This document shows positions 49,131 through 61,293 of a stretch of DNA of 64,000 nt, one piece after another. Positions within the stretch are counted from its first letter, which is position 1. Each line of letters begins with the position of its first letter. A program made the translations under genes and the position numbers. The DNA comes from Rutstroemia sp. NJR-2017a BVV2 (lineage: Eukaryota > Ascomycota > Leotiomycetes > Helotiales > Rutstroemiaceae): positions 1,550,001 through 1,614,000 of the forward strand of contig NJPS01000013.1 of the NCBI GenBank assembly GCA_002946415.1, read 5' to 3'. Below the pieces are notes generated by a model that saw only the letters and a program-made list of their open reading frames with translations, searched no databases and was not told the origin of the DNA.

Positions 49131-49215
49131 TACGCCGAAGAGACTATCCCTATCACTGAGGAATATGAGCCCACAACAAAAGAGGCAGTTGCAGAGCCAA
49201 GGCATCTAACCAAAT

Positions 49216-49878
49216 CTAGCGCTTATTCGAACCGAGACAGAGCCAAGTCACGTCCTTCAGCTTTCCTGTCTCAAGCGAAAGATGGCTGCAAGAATCGACC
49301 AGCTTAACAGACCACAACCTTACGGCTTCCAAATCCACATCTTGACATAACCTCTTCAACGAACTCCAGACCGAATTCTCCATGGTCTCCCGTCCCGTTT
49401 CCGCCTCCTTAATCCACCCTTTCGCATCCCGTTCCTTGACCACCACCTCCAGTCGCCGCAGGTTCCCCTTGAGAATACACGATTCAAACTTGGGTATCAG
49501 GACCGAGGCGAAGAAGTTCTTGTATCCCCATCGGTGGATCCATATGAACAGTGAACGAATAGTCAGAAGGTTGTGGGAGAATGACGGGGCGAGGAGGAAA
49601 TCAAGGGAGCTGGGGTCCCGCGTGATGGGCAGCAGGAACGTGTGGGAGGTGTAGTATAGGGGGTGCACTTCGTTGTAGATTTGGACGGATGTTAGGAGGA
49701 GGGAGAGCGGTGGTGGGTGGAAGTATTGGGGTGGATTGCATTCGTAGTTTTCCAGGCCCTCAGGCGGAGGGGTCAGACGGATGAGGTGGGATGGGTATGG
49801 TGATAGGGTGGCGAACAGGAGGATTTTGGTGCGAAGCTCCGGCGGGAGGGCAAGGAGAGGAAAGAAATCGTTGGCCAT
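49216..49878 (-). CDS. F-box/2EXR-like hypothetical protein
   Basis: Single-exon, 220 aa. It begins MANDFFPLLALPPELRTKIL, the LPPELRxKI opening of fungal F-box-like and 2EXR domains. Then LLLTSVQIYNEVHPLYYTSH matches the second conserved stretch (LLLxSxQIYNExxPLYY). The rest is unassigned. These proteins are numerous and variable in filamentous fungi, with no general function known; some may bind Skp1. It sits at the edge of the repeat block. Confidence 0.7.
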   Translation of the reverse strand: MANDFFPLLALPPELRTKILLFATLSPYPSHLIRLTPPPEGLENYECNPPQYFHPPPLSLLLTSVQIYNEVHPLYYTSHTFLLPITRDPSSLDFLLAPSFSHNLLTIRSLFIWIHRWGYKNFFASVLIPKFESCILKGNLRRLEVVVKERDAKGWIKEAETGRETMENSVWSSLKRLCQDVDLEAVRLWSVKLVDSCSHLSLETGKLKDVTWLCLGSNKR

Positions 49879-50126
49879 TAGAGGGTAGATCGAATGAAAG
49901 TGCGTACCTAGATAAATTCCGAAAATTATTTACTTTGATCTTTTTAAAAGAGAAATAAATAATAACCGTGACTTGGGTCGTGACGGAGCGACGTCAAGAT
50001 AGTGGGGCGAACAGGGGACCACTGTAAGGCTGCAAAACTCGCCAAGGAGGCAGGGGCCTCGTTTCCGCCTTGTCGAAGGAAGTAACATTTTTCATAAACC
50101 CCTCTTTCAGCCAGGACTCTTCCACT

Positions 50127-51089
50127 ATGCGTCCCCGCATGCCAAATTTGCGCTTCCTGGCTGTAAACACAGCAGGCAAGCGTATCTGTAGACCTTTTGT
50201 ACCAAGCGAGCTGTAAGAACTTCCAGTTTTTCTGTTTATACAAATCAATTGACGTTTCAATCGTAGAAACCCTTCCATACCCCTCATTACCCGCGCATGC
50301 AATGCTGCTTATGACCCGAGATACTTTTCTGAGACGCATCGCGCTTTCTCTGTTACTCCCCTTCTCCAGAAAAAGAAAGATAAAGCAGTAAAGTCGTCTT
50401 CATCATCTTCGTCCTCTCCTTCAGAAGCAGCATCTGCAGAGGACAGCGATCCGTTCGATTTCACCGCGTTGCAACAAGGGATTGATAAGTCTCTTGAAAA
50501 ACTGAAGAACGATTTGAGCAAATTACGGACGGGAGGACGGTTCAATCCCGAAGTATTAGAGGCTTTACGAGTAAAGTTGAGTAAGGATAGCAAAGAGAGT
50601 TTCAGGCTGGGAGATCTAGCGCAGGTGCTGCCGAAGGGAGGAAGAAGTGTTCAATTACTGGTGGGAGAGCAAGATGTAGGTTATCTCTGCGCATTGATTC
50701 TTCTCATATCATGGAATGGAGATTAATGTCACTTCTGGCAGCATGTTAAACCCATCACATCGGCGATTCAAGCAGCTCCAAATCTCCAATTGACTCCGCA
50801 GACGGATGCGCATAATCCGCTTGCGCTGAATATCGCAATTCCACCTCCGACGAAAGAATCTCGAGATGCAGCTGGGCAGGCGGCGAGTAAAGCGGGCGAG
50901 CAAGCTTCGGTTGGGGTGAGGAATGCAAGAGCAGCTTCACAAAAACGGTTGAGGGCAATGGAATTGAAGAAGTTGGTTAGGCCGGATGATCTAAAGAAGG
51001 CGCACAAGGAGATGGAGAGTGTGGTGGAGAAGGGAAATAAAAGTGTGAAGGAGGCAGTGGATGCGGCGAAGAAAGCCATGGAACAATAA
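50127..51089 (+). CDS. RRF1: Mitochondrial ribosome recycling factor
   Basis: Three exons, 50127-50212, 50267-50675 and 50742-51089, encode 280 aa. Exon 1 gives the basic presequence MRPRMPNLRFLAVNTAGKR. The body matches the RRF fold: ALQQGIDKSLEKLKNDLSKL, TGGRFNPEVLEALRVKL, and ALNIAIPPPTKESRD. The C terminus, LVRPDDLKKAHKEMESVVEK, is the long helical arm. RRF splits post-termination mitochondrial ribosomes with EF-G2. The frame upstream of exon 2 has a stop and no ATG, so an upstream exon is required, and the exon 1 given here joins in phase. Confidence 0.9.
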
Positions 51090-51277
51090 TTAATCAGATC
51101 AGTTAGTTCAAGTGGGCTGAGATGTGGAAAGGCATATGCTCTAGGCATTGCTATGCTTCTACAATACCACTACCGCCTCAGTGTTCTATGAATACAATGT
51201 ACGATATGGCATGTACAATTGCCATCACGATGGCACATTTGCCTTATCCTGATGCTTGGATAGGTTATGAGTAGGGC

Positions 51278-52383
51278 CTATAGACCCGCCAGCTTATCCT
51301 TCAAGCTATCCTCCAAGGACCTCTCATTTTCTGCTAGGAAGGTCTCATTCTTCCTTGCGTATCTCACGATCTGTCCCAGCAGTCCATCTTTCACATCTTT
51401 CGGTGCCTGGTACACACCAGCAACCATCTGCTTCAACAAAGCCTCCTTCTCATCTGCTCTCAATCCCTCAATCTCATACTTGTCGTGCCACTTCCACTGT
51501 TTACGGTGAATCTCCTTCAACTCCATGTCCTTCCTTTCCCGCAACCTCTCCTTCTCCTCCAGATCCGCGAACACAGTGCCAAAGCCTCTCTCCATGTTCC
51601 CATAATGCCTCTGCGGCACCGTTGGTATATCACTTTGTCCAAGCGTCCCACTCGGCACCTGCATCTTATAGAAGATCGCCTCTTTCATCGCCCACTTGCT
51701 CCCCATAGTCGGCATACCAGAACTCATCGTGTGGAGCTCATCAAGCGACGTCTTGGGGTTGTACGATACAAAGTCTCCACATTCTTGGCTCTCAATGTAT
51801 TCTAGCTCCTCGGGCGTCCATGGCGGATCATACGTATTTTGATCCGTGTCGTCGGCTTTGAACTTAGGACGCTTGGGTCTAGCTCCACCTCGGCCTCCGC
51901 GAGCAGATGCTGCTCCACCTGGGCGACCGCGGGGTCCAGGTGCTCCTGCTCGTCCTCGGTATGTAGATGGACCGTTTGAGCGCGGGGGGCCGCTTCGCAT
52001 TGGTCCGCCTCCTCGCCCAGCGCGGGTTTGTATGGCGCCGGCAGTGCGGCGGATGGTAATGGATTGACCTGGTGGGGGTCTGGCAGCGAGAGATCGTGCG
52101 TCGATTCCTCGGGTGGGTTTAGATGGGAGTGATGAGATGTCAGAGACGGCTTCGGAGGAGCGTGCTGCGCGGGAACTCGATGGATCTGAATCTGTAATGC
52201 ATAATTAATAAATGCTGGCTGTAAACAGTAGTTTAAGAGTTCAAATATACCATTTCCTTCAGCTTTCCTCGCAGAACTACTGAACGCTCTCAACGTCGTT
52301 GCAATTCCATCCGTGACCCTAGCAATGTCATGAGCGAGAGGTCTACCGCGACCAATCGCCGAATGCACATGCCATTTGTACAT
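51278..52383 (-). CDS. Probable mitochondrial protein, possibly a small-subunit mitoribosomal factor
   Basis: Two exons on the minus strand, 52383-52251 and 52191-51278, encode 348 aa. Exon 1 (MYKWHVHSAIGRGRPLAHD and then TTLRAFSSSARKAEGN) resembles a mitochondrial presequence, with an FSSSARKA cleavage-type region. A long Arg/Gly/Pro-rich segment follows (RGRPGGAASARGGRGGARPK). The folded part begins at YDPPWTPEELEYIESQECGD and ends with a charged helical tail. I recall similar proteins annotated as fungal mitoribosomal components but cannot name the subunit. Divergent from CDC26 across 280 bp. Confidence 0.75.
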
Positions 52384-52663
52384 GTTGTGCAGCCTGTGTC
52401 TTTCAGAGACAGTCAGTAGCTGCTACTGACATCGTTTCCCAATCCATATCAAACTAGCTAGAAAAATTGTTGGTGCCTTGAAATTGAGGTATTAAGGTAC
52501 GTATCGCAAATTGTCAGCCTTGTTTACTTTCGACTTCACATCGACTCCGAACTTTACAATTTAATTTTTTAACATCCACACAGGAAATAACTTCCAAGCT
52601 GACAATCACGTCCAACTTTTCGATCTATATTTACATATATCTCGGTGTCAAATAACCGCAAAA

Positions 52664-52888
52664 ATGCTTCGTCGCGCCCCAACAACCATTACGCTGACGA
52701 CGGAAGATATCGCGATATACGTTGATAGACGGGAGGCGCAAGCGCGTGAAGCAGAGAAGAAGGCCAGGGAGCAGGAAGAGCAGAGCTTGCGAATGGCCGG
52801 ATCCGGAACTGGAGTCATGAGCGGGCAGGGAAGAGAAAGGAGCGAAAGGAGTAGAGCGGATAGATTGGGACTCGGAAGCGGCAGGTAG
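52664..52888 (+). CDS. CDC26: Anaphase-promoting complex subunit CDC26
   Basis: Single exon, 74 aa. The N terminus MLRRAPTTITLTTEDIAIY matches the Cdc26 motif that inserts into the Cdc16/Apc6 TPR superhelix and stabilises it. A charged helix, REAQAREAEKKAREQEEQ, follows. The tail (SRADRLGLGSGR) is Ser/Arg/Gly rich. APC/C is the ubiquitin ligase that drives anaphase and mitotic exit. The length is normal for fungal Cdc26. Confidence 0.88.
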   Translation: MLRRAPTTITLTTEDIAIYVDRREAQAREAEKKAREQEEQSLRMAGSGTGVMSGQGRERSERSRADRLGLGSGR

Positions 52889-53379
52889 AAGGAGGATCGA
52901 GAGAGAGCCGATTGCGCGGGGTCATGGTGAAGAATTTCAACCGCTCCAGGAAAAGTGTATCTGTTGATCAACGGGGCGGGGGCATATTTCATGATCACCA
53001 AGTTACGGCTGGTTCTCCGGCCCCATTGCAGTGGGAACGACTACGACAGGATATGCTGCGAAATATATCCATTGTGATCTACAGGTCATACATTCTCTCT
53101 GTTCTGAAAGCAGTCTCTTCAATTTTGCCACTTTCCAGAGGATACGTAAGCACGGCTGCTTTTCCTCATAACGATGCGGTCAATAGTAAAAACCACCCAA
53201 AATATGAACGCCAAATTGTCCTGCCTAGTTTACATTTCATGGGGACGGCCGAGAAACGCCCAAGCCCAATGCCAAACATTGGCTGCTCGACTTCTCTCTC
53301 TTTATGTGTCCATAAACGCCAATTTCGCTAAATGCAAATCAATACTGTAATACAAAGAACGAGAAGAGTAAAAGAGAAA
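52889..53379. other. Convergent intergenic region CDC26/TAF2
   Basis: 3' UTRs. A plus-strand open frame at 52912-53331 lacks a recognisable product. No gene seen. Confidence 0.55.
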
Positions 53380-56300
53380 TTAAGGCGGCGCTGGCGACGA
53401 GGCTGGTTTAGGCTTGAACTTAAGCTTGATTATAGTACTCGGCTTGCGTGGTGGCTCTGCAGAGGAGGTGGAAGATGGCGGTGGAGGAAGAGGCGATGAA
53501 TGTTGTGCCGAACCAGGTAAAGGTTTGCGACCCTCGGGAAGCGGTTTACGTGCTGAATTCGAAGAACCGGTACCTGATGCGCTACTGGATCCTGCGTAAG
53601 AAGACGTATTGGAGGAATTAGACGGTGCAGGACTAGCTCTAAACCCTGTTGCTGAGCTTGAGGGTGGATAGGGCTTTGATGAGGGTTTGGGTTGTGGTGT
53701 GGATCTGGCTGGCGAAGGCTTCTTCGACATGGGTCTAGGAACCGAGGCAATAATTCTCCGGAATTTGTCACGAGGCAGCCCCTTGAACTTGATGATCTTT
53801 CGTCGCTTTTTATCCTGATGAGGCGAATCTGAGCTAGCTGCGACATCTGCTGGGAGAGGGCGTTTTGGAGGTCTCATATCGCCTAACGAGCTTGTTGGTT
53901 TCGGCAAGCTAGGTATTTTCAGTGCACTCGTAGGGGTATTAGATGACTTCGGTATCCCACCCAGACTTCCAATCTTGATTTTGATTGCTGGTCCACTGCT
54001 TGATCCGACTTCAGTGGGTGGTGGTCGAACCGGTTGCACGTGGATAGGTGGAGCTTGTGGAGTCTGGGGGATAGGTACAGGCTTAGGCTTAGGCACAACT
54101 TTGGGAACCATCCTTGTCCTAATTTTCTTACTGTGTCTAAAAGTGAGACGACCCTAAGACCAGTGAGTACAGTGATAACCCGACAATATAGCTTGCGTAA
54201 CATACCTTGCCGTGATGCTTTACTTTCCAGTAGCGAGGATATTTGAGTTTTAAGACCAGTGACTCTTTTGGATAGCATACCATTCTGCAGAGATCCAGGA
54301 AATCGATTTGTTCGCCCGCTGTGATGACCGGAGACAGAACCGCTTTCCACAAAGCATTTATCAGATCACGATCACCTCCCAACTCCAATTTGATTGCAGC
54401 AAGTGTGCCTACCAGAGTATCAGTCCTGGCAGCTTGTTCCTGTCGCGCAGCTGTGGATGCTTCCTCAATCACCAAGCCATCCTTCTCCACTTTGGGAGCT
54501 GGAGCTCGCTTAGACACATAATCGCCAAGGCCAACTACTCCTAAACCATAGAAAAATATGTTGGTGAGCTGATTTCGTACCCATGGGGACGGATCAGTGC
54601 TCATGGAATTTGCTAGTAGACATGATACAGCGGTATTCTTCAGAAACCCGAGATCAGCTAGTGCATCGAATGCCTTGATACGCACACGCTGCGCTGTGCC
54701 GTCATGGAGATATTGAGCAAATTCGAGCGCGTCCAATGCGATGACGCCGGCTTTCATTAATTTCTGCTTGCACTCCAAGACTGTGATTGTGTAGATATTC
54801 TGGTATGAATCGATCCATTCATCCATACGACTATAACGTTCGAGTTCTTCTAGAACAATATCGCGGAACTTTAGCGGTTCGTCGTCCACTACATCATCGT
54901 CTCCTAGCGCAAGCTCATAGGATTTAGCAGAATTCGAGGCAGGTATCAATGACTCTGTGAGGGCGGTGAGCAGGTTCGCTACTTTGAAATTGTCCGAATA
55001 TTCGTTGTTTCCGTTGTCGTTGAACCTGAGTTGATCGAGTATGAACTGTCGTGCTTGTTTGAAGCACATCCCATCCTTCTCTCTAATCCGAGCCATAGCC
55101 CGGGGTATAGCCAGTTCGATCCAGTAGGCTTGCTTGTCAGTGAAGTCATTTGATCTAGGCATTTTTGTTCCCTCGTAACAGAAGAATTCCTGAAAGGCTT
55201 TCTCAAGGTGACGGAACCCAGCGCGGTTGGTCTCTTGCAGCGTGGAATGTTTAGCAAGAGATTCAGCGCCCATGACCCGAATACCATAGAAGTATCGGCG
55301 ATCCATCAGTGTTCTGATTAAAAAGGTCGCAACGAGTGGGTGCGGTGGCTGCTTATCCAGATACAACAGTGATTCAAATTGCGCAGAGATGTCGCGATCT
55401 TGTTGTAGCTGGGACATGTACATCCATGGCTCCATTTTCAGGAACTTCTTCTCGCAAATCCACTCGAAATCGGCATCAATTCGGATCCACTCGTAAGATT
55501 CATTCTCCATCTGACGATCTTGGTCCTCGTTCCAATCGCTCAAGCCCCATTCTTGCATATCTTGAGGTGTCTGGAGGACATCCCCAAGGCAGTAAATGAG
55601 GACGTCGTCTTGGTTTTCTGCGTTGATGTCCATGCCGGCACCTGCGTTTGCAAGTTCCTTGCGACGCCTATTACGCTTCAGCCGCTTATATTTTGTGTTG
55701 TAGGGGATTTCGATTTTCGATGTCTGTTCCGTAATCATAACGATGTGCTCGTAAGGAGTTCCATCTGCCTCATGAATTCGGATTGTTAGAGGGCCAGTGA
55801 ATGTATTCTGTGGTGGCGAGGCTGTAACTCCATGAGACTGCTCCTTGAATGTTTTGTGAAAACTATGTCTGTTCATCTGTGTGTCAAGTTTTGAGCTTGC
55901 CTGCGTTTGTGTTATCGTCATTTCCACGCATAAACGCTTCTTGTTGAACTTTTGTGCAATGGTAAACTTTGGGCATCCCGCACCCAGGACCCATTGGTTA
56001 AAGAAGGTATCGGTATCTCTATACTTGGTGATTTTCTCGCAACTCTTCCTGAATCCTTCCGTTGATAATGAAGTGTCAGCACCTCCAATCGCATTCGCAT
56101 TGACAATCATTTTCGAGATGACTCTCGTAATCCCAGTGCCTCCTTGGGACTTTGCAATGCGCTTATCTAAAATAAACAAGACGAGTGGAGCCTTGAGCTC
56201 CATAAATTCTCTCTCGAAAGAGGAGATATTCACGATCTCACCAAGAGCGAGAAGCGAGGGTCGATCGATGTCGACTTCCACCAGCTTGTCTGAGAGAAGC

Positions 56301-57823
56301 TTCTGGCGAAACATAAACTCGTTATTCCCACAAAGAAGTTTCATGAAGAGGTTTGTCATGAAATGAGAAATGCCGGTAATGAGCCATCTGTCAGCACGCT
56401 GATTAGGAACAATACTGACACCAACGTATTGACTAGCTATGGCATGGACGAGCTTCCTAATATTCTCCTTCTCAGGATCGATAATATCTTCCCCAAAAAG
56501 GAGACGACTGCTGCAAATTGAGAGAGATGCGGTATGCTCAATGTCGTTTATCTGGTCATCAACAAATATGAATTTCGACTCCGAAAAGGGAAAACTGCCG
56601 AAATTGAGGACAAAGTAGTCGATAGCATGAGCCAGAGGGGCGCATGTATTTCTCAGCTCTTCAGTCCTCGCAGGTAGGCAATACCCAAAAATTGCTGTCG
56701 ATTGCCCTTGCCCGAGCCTTTCTTCATCCTCGTTCTCTCGATACTCGGAGAGGTCGACTTGCTCGAAGGGCCCAATCACGAAGCCTACGTGCATTGCAGC
56801 TATGTCAGAAGCGCACTGAAATGTTACAATCTTTTTCGAACTGTCGTCCAAGTCTATTACTTCATCAACTTGCTCGCCAGAGCAAACAACGACCATTTCC
56901 AGCAATTTTTCCTCCTCACTCAGAAAACTCTCTTCGACATCTGCTTTCTCACTTTCCGTCAAACCATTGGAGAACATAGATTTATGGTGATTCGACTTGT
57001 GGGCATGCTCTATTGGTCGTCGCTTTAGCGCGTCTCCCAAAGTCCTTGAGCATTTTATAGAAATATCCCAGGAGTACCTCATGGTAGGGTCGTCGATACA
57101 TGGAAATATTGAACTAGCCATGCCGGGCTCAATAGAATGCTTGGTATATGCATGGGGAAACCTGGCATCGCCCTCATCGACCCCAACAAAATGCAGACCC
57201 TCTCGAAATCGGGTGGTAATGAAGGGAATCGTGACTGTTAAAGGCTGAAACCTCGATGCTTGCTCTGCTGCAGCTTTCGGCGTGAATGCTGGTACCGCAG
57301 AAGGATTTCCATCAATAGCCACCGATGAATTTCGAGCAGCGGCAGCGCCGACTGCACGCTGTGTTACGGAATTCGCGGCATTTTCTGAGAATGGGTCGAC
57401 CTCTTCGATTCTGACACTATCTGGCAAGCTGATCTCCAGCGCGCCATCTGATTTATGGTCCAAACTTAACGCCCTGAGTCGTTCACGCTGCAGCTCATGT
57501 TGTTCAGCGCCCCATGAGAAATACTCGGGAACCTCCAGCTTTTTATGGGGATCGTCATAGGTGAACGAGGCGACTTTACCATTGACTAGAACTTTCCTTC
57601 TTGGAATGGAACACTGTCGCGCATCGATACGAATGGTATCGAGATCACTACTTTGTGGTAGAATTGTAATTATGGTTTGTCCTCGCAAGCTTCGAGTCGG
57701 AAAATCTATATCAAGCTCGACTTTCTGATGAACCACTATAAAGCCATAATCTACCGGGTCATTTGTCGCAGCCAATGTAGCTCCATCATCCTGATCATCA
57801 ACTTTGAGTAACAGCCCAGGCAT
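53380..57823 (-). CDS. TAF2: Transcription initiation factor TFIID subunit 2
   Basis: Two exons on the minus strand, 57823-54206 and 54153-53380, encode 1463 aa. It starts MPGLLLKVDDQDDGAT; the frame upstream has no ATG. The N-terminal half has the M1-aminopeptidase fold, with VVHQKVELDIDFPTRSL and the pseudo-active site VHAIASQYVGVSI, where the catalytic HExxH is lost, as in TAF2. The 52-bp intron joins KVKHHGK to GRLTFRHSKKIR. The last ~240 residues are Pro/Ser/Lys rich (PKPVPIPQTPQAPPIHVQPV) with basic KKRRK and end in KLKFKPKPASSPAPP. TAF2 contacts initiator DNA in TFIID. Length fits filamentous-fungal TAF2. Confidence 0.95.
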
Positions 57824-58839
57824 TGTCGTCGATTTATAATTAAGCTGTGTCTCGGCCGTTCGAAGCGTATCGAGCGCCGCCACAGAAGACTGCGAAGTTG
57901 TTGTCTGTGTGCGATTCCGCTGCTGCTCAAAGGTGAGAGAGACTTGCAGACGAAAGAACGGTCGTATGCGTAATGTGGGAAATAGGCCACCCGCTTGTTC
58001 TCGTGGTCGCAAATCGTGCGGGATGAGTAGGTAAAGGTTGAAGATATTGCAGGTGGAGTTTGCGAAAGTCGTAGCCTTTTTTATTATCGATGTTCAAGCT
58101 AGCCGGAGTCTGTTTCTGCGGGATTTGTACAGATTACCGAAGACTGAACCAAGCTCCATTCAAGAACGTTAGAACTAGAAATGGAAAGAGCTTCAGAACA
58201 GCTTGTCGCACTTGTGGATGGATGGGTGATCTCAGCTATTACGCCCCATTAACAGCGCGAGCATGAAACCGAGCATGAAATCAACGCATGCATAGGCGAC
58301 AACTTTACAAAGCATGCGCACGAATCCTCTCTCCGAATCAAAAGTCGCGAAACGTGAATACGTCTCGTGCCCAGGAATTGTTGTCGCCTCTACCACCTTG
58401 TCGACTAGAATACATGTAAAGAGTTCGCGACGTACCATCAAGGCGGGCAAGGCTGATGCTAGTTTTCACGCGCTAAACGACGAGTTACCGCGAAGCATAA
58501 GCGCGCTCGCAGATATGACGAAATTGGTATGAGGCCTGTGATCTTTGCGAACATTTACTGACAGAGAGAAATATCCTATAGTTTAAGTCCTCATCCATTA
58601 ATTTTTGTATTATTTTCTTAACTAGTTAGACAACGTGGTGTATAACTCAATCCCAGCCTTTGAGGCACCAAGTATTAATACAGCATATAGATAAGGTAAC
58701 CACCTCAAACACCAGTTCCCAAATTTTCCAGGGCCATGCCATTACCAGCCAAATTGTACAATCCCAAGTCAATCGAAGCACTTTCGAATTGACTTTGCCT
58801 AAGAACCCCACGGCCCTATTGCTTCAAGCAAACGAACAC
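57824..58839. other. TAF2 promoter and SAS4 3' flank
   Basis: About 1 kb. No recognisable gene; short open frames at 58232-58532 on both strands have no motifs. Confidence 0.5.
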
Positions 58840-60396
58840 TCACTCTTTACTCATCCTTCTATCCCTTCGTTTCCTCCTCGCACGAATCTTCAATGTCTCC
58901 TCGTCCCTGTACTCTTCCGGCAAATCAAAATCTGCATCAAGCACATCCGGCACAGGATGTCCCCATGCAGCAACGCTTCTACCGCTTCGCCGGTGCTTTC
59001 CTAAAGCAGCTTCGCGGAGGTATGGTTTGGCAAAAAAAGATTTAAATTCCTTTTCGGGGATTGGCAGCGGTGGAACAACAGATTCTGTTGTGGTTCTGCG
59101 ACGAGAAGATGATCTAGCGATAGCCTCATCATGCAATTGCCTTGCAGCAGAAGCATCTATATCACTGTAGTCTGGAGGATCACCGTTGCTTTCAACATCA
59201 TCATCATCATCTGGCTCTTCACTCTCCTCAACTGATGTGGCTTCAGCTCTAGCTTGTGCGTCTGCAATTGCTTGTTCCTTCTCCAGCTTGCGTCGCTTCT
59301 CCTCGTCTTTCCACATGCGGAACTTTTCGATAATTGATTCACACCCTCTGATAAAATATTGACGAGCTGGCTCGAATTCCTTCTTCCGACTGTCCGTAAC
59401 GCCACTAACGCCTAGAACTCTTAACCAATCGGGTCCTTGGAGACCTTCCATCAGCCGAATGACTTGGTCCTTCTCGTGTTGGGCTCGACCTTTATCCGCG
59501 TTCCGTAGAGCCTTCTCATGGCGTTCGGGTCGTCGATGAAGGGACTTGAAGTGTTCCTCGGATAAGGGGTCCTCTGCTTCATCATCGTGCACAGTATCTG
59601 AGAAGTCGATTCTATAGGCATCGTGTAGATCGTAGAACAGCGATGAAGGATATGATTTTATTGCATAATCGTTGTTTTTACGCCGTATTTTTTGGTTGAA
59701 GGATAATTGCCTCGAGGTCTTGGCGCTGTCGATGACGATGATCGGAGTGTCAGCATTCAGAAAATCTAGACAATATTCAAGTCAGCCATAACTTCTGGTC
59801 TTAATGCGACGTTCAGGGCACTGACGTTCTTCCTTTGGCACATTTCCAATGACCTCGTCATATTCTGGAAAATATTGGGACAAGTCGCTCTTGAATTTCG
59901 TCCCTTCCTGTGAACGTAGCTTTCGCTTTTCATCTTTTATATCAACCCCTTTGACCTGTAATCTGTTCAGCTCATGTTTGATACCGTTCGTAACTTTAGA
60001 TTGGTGCTTCGTAGGTTGTGGTAGAGAGTCCAGTGGTGTTGGCAGAGTCGTCGGGACATCTGGTGGTGTAACAATTTGAGGTGGTTCGGTGGACTTCGCA
60101 GACGTAGCAACGTCGGAATTCGCGTTTGGCTTGATAACGACGGATCGATTTCGCTGCAGTGGATTTATCTTCGACTCAATCTCGATAACAAGTCTTCTTC
60201 TTTTCTCGTGCGGAAGGTGTTCATCACTGTCCATGGGATATCGCGCTCTTTTCCTACTGTTAATGTTTGATTGATTGTGATGCGCGTGACGATTGAGTTT
60301 GTTGCCTCGATCAATCATCGCGACCATGTTTCCGGACTTAGTCGCAAGTCCTTCAGATCTTCTCGAAGATCTTGTAGTTAAAGACGCCATTGACAT
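58840..60396 (-). CDS. SAS4: SAS4-domain protein (something-about-silencing complex subunit 4)
   Basis: Two exons on the minus strand, 60396-59826 and 59765-58840, encode 498 aa. The 60-bp intron has a GCTGACTT branch site, and splicing gives NVPKEEHFLNADTPIIVID. The SAS4 domain includes LSEEHFKSLHRRPERHEKAL, then HEKDQVIRLMEGLQGPDWLR and LGVSGVTDSRKKEFEPARQY. N-terminal ~190 residues are basic and disordered with KRARYP and EKRRRLV nuclear-type signals; the C-terminal end is very basic (KIRARRKRRDRRMSKE). In yeast Sas4 links the MYST acetyltransferase Sas2 to chromatin for H4K16 acetylation. In filamentous fungi the complex is less studied. Confidence 0.9.
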
Positions 60397-61290
60397 TCGT
60401 GAAGTGCCCGGTCATAGTTCAATTGATTACAATCAATAAGTGCCTGCGACTCTGTAAATTTCATCAGTGTTCCAAGAATGAACCAATCTTTTTTCGTTGT
60501 ATGAAGAGGTATGGACAGTAGCAAGCGACCTCGAGGAAGACTTCGTAGGCAGGGAAGGCACAATGGAATAAAGCACGGGAATTTGGAAGAAAATGTAATT
60601 TATATTCATTGCGAAAAGACTTTTCAACTGTTTGTACGGCTATCACCTCCATGAATGAATTGATTCGAAATTCAAAGGAATTCTATCCCCAATTCTATCA
60701 TAGATGAATGAGAAAAATAATGGTAACACGAAATAGTAATATAGGACGTATTTGTAACGATGACTCTAGGGATGGGCGCACCACTGTAATTCTCCCGCTC
60801 ACCCACGCCACGTTCAAGGAAACACTCTGCCACATCATTATCGACATCTATAAATCGCATTTCCATGTAAACAAGGCCAAAGGTCCATTTCATCCATTGG
60901 GTTTCATCCGGCAACAACCGTAAGCTGTTGCACTGTCTACTACGCGGAATATCGCTGTTACTGACAATTAGAACAACGATGGGTTGTTTCGCTTGTCGCC
61001 CGGACACCAGTGGGTGTCCTTAATTCATTGGCACGACCTCCAAGACTTCCACGACCTCCCACGACCTCCATTTTGCTCCATCCTAACTATCAGCGTCGTC
61101 GCAGCCACACCTCTTTTACAACAAATGTCCCAATCTCGGTTGTGACTTGCCTTTTGGTCTTACATTGTTCGCTCTGCTAGATGTCATTGGCAAGCTGTCA
61201 TTGGTCTATTTTCTGAACAAAGGGCAAAGCATCTCATCGGTCACATTAAGATCAATGTGAAGTCCGCTGAACACTAGCAGTATTTATTGA
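60397..61290. other. Intergenic
   Basis: SAS4 upstream region, then AT-rich sequence. Near 61030-61072 there is a short run of ACGACCTCC repeats. No gene seen. Confidence 0.5.
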
Positions 61291-61293
61291 AGT

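Noticed and set aside
57824..58012. N-terminal extension of TAF2
   Set aside because: The upstream frame has no ATG, only TTG; the ATG at 57823 is the first in frame.
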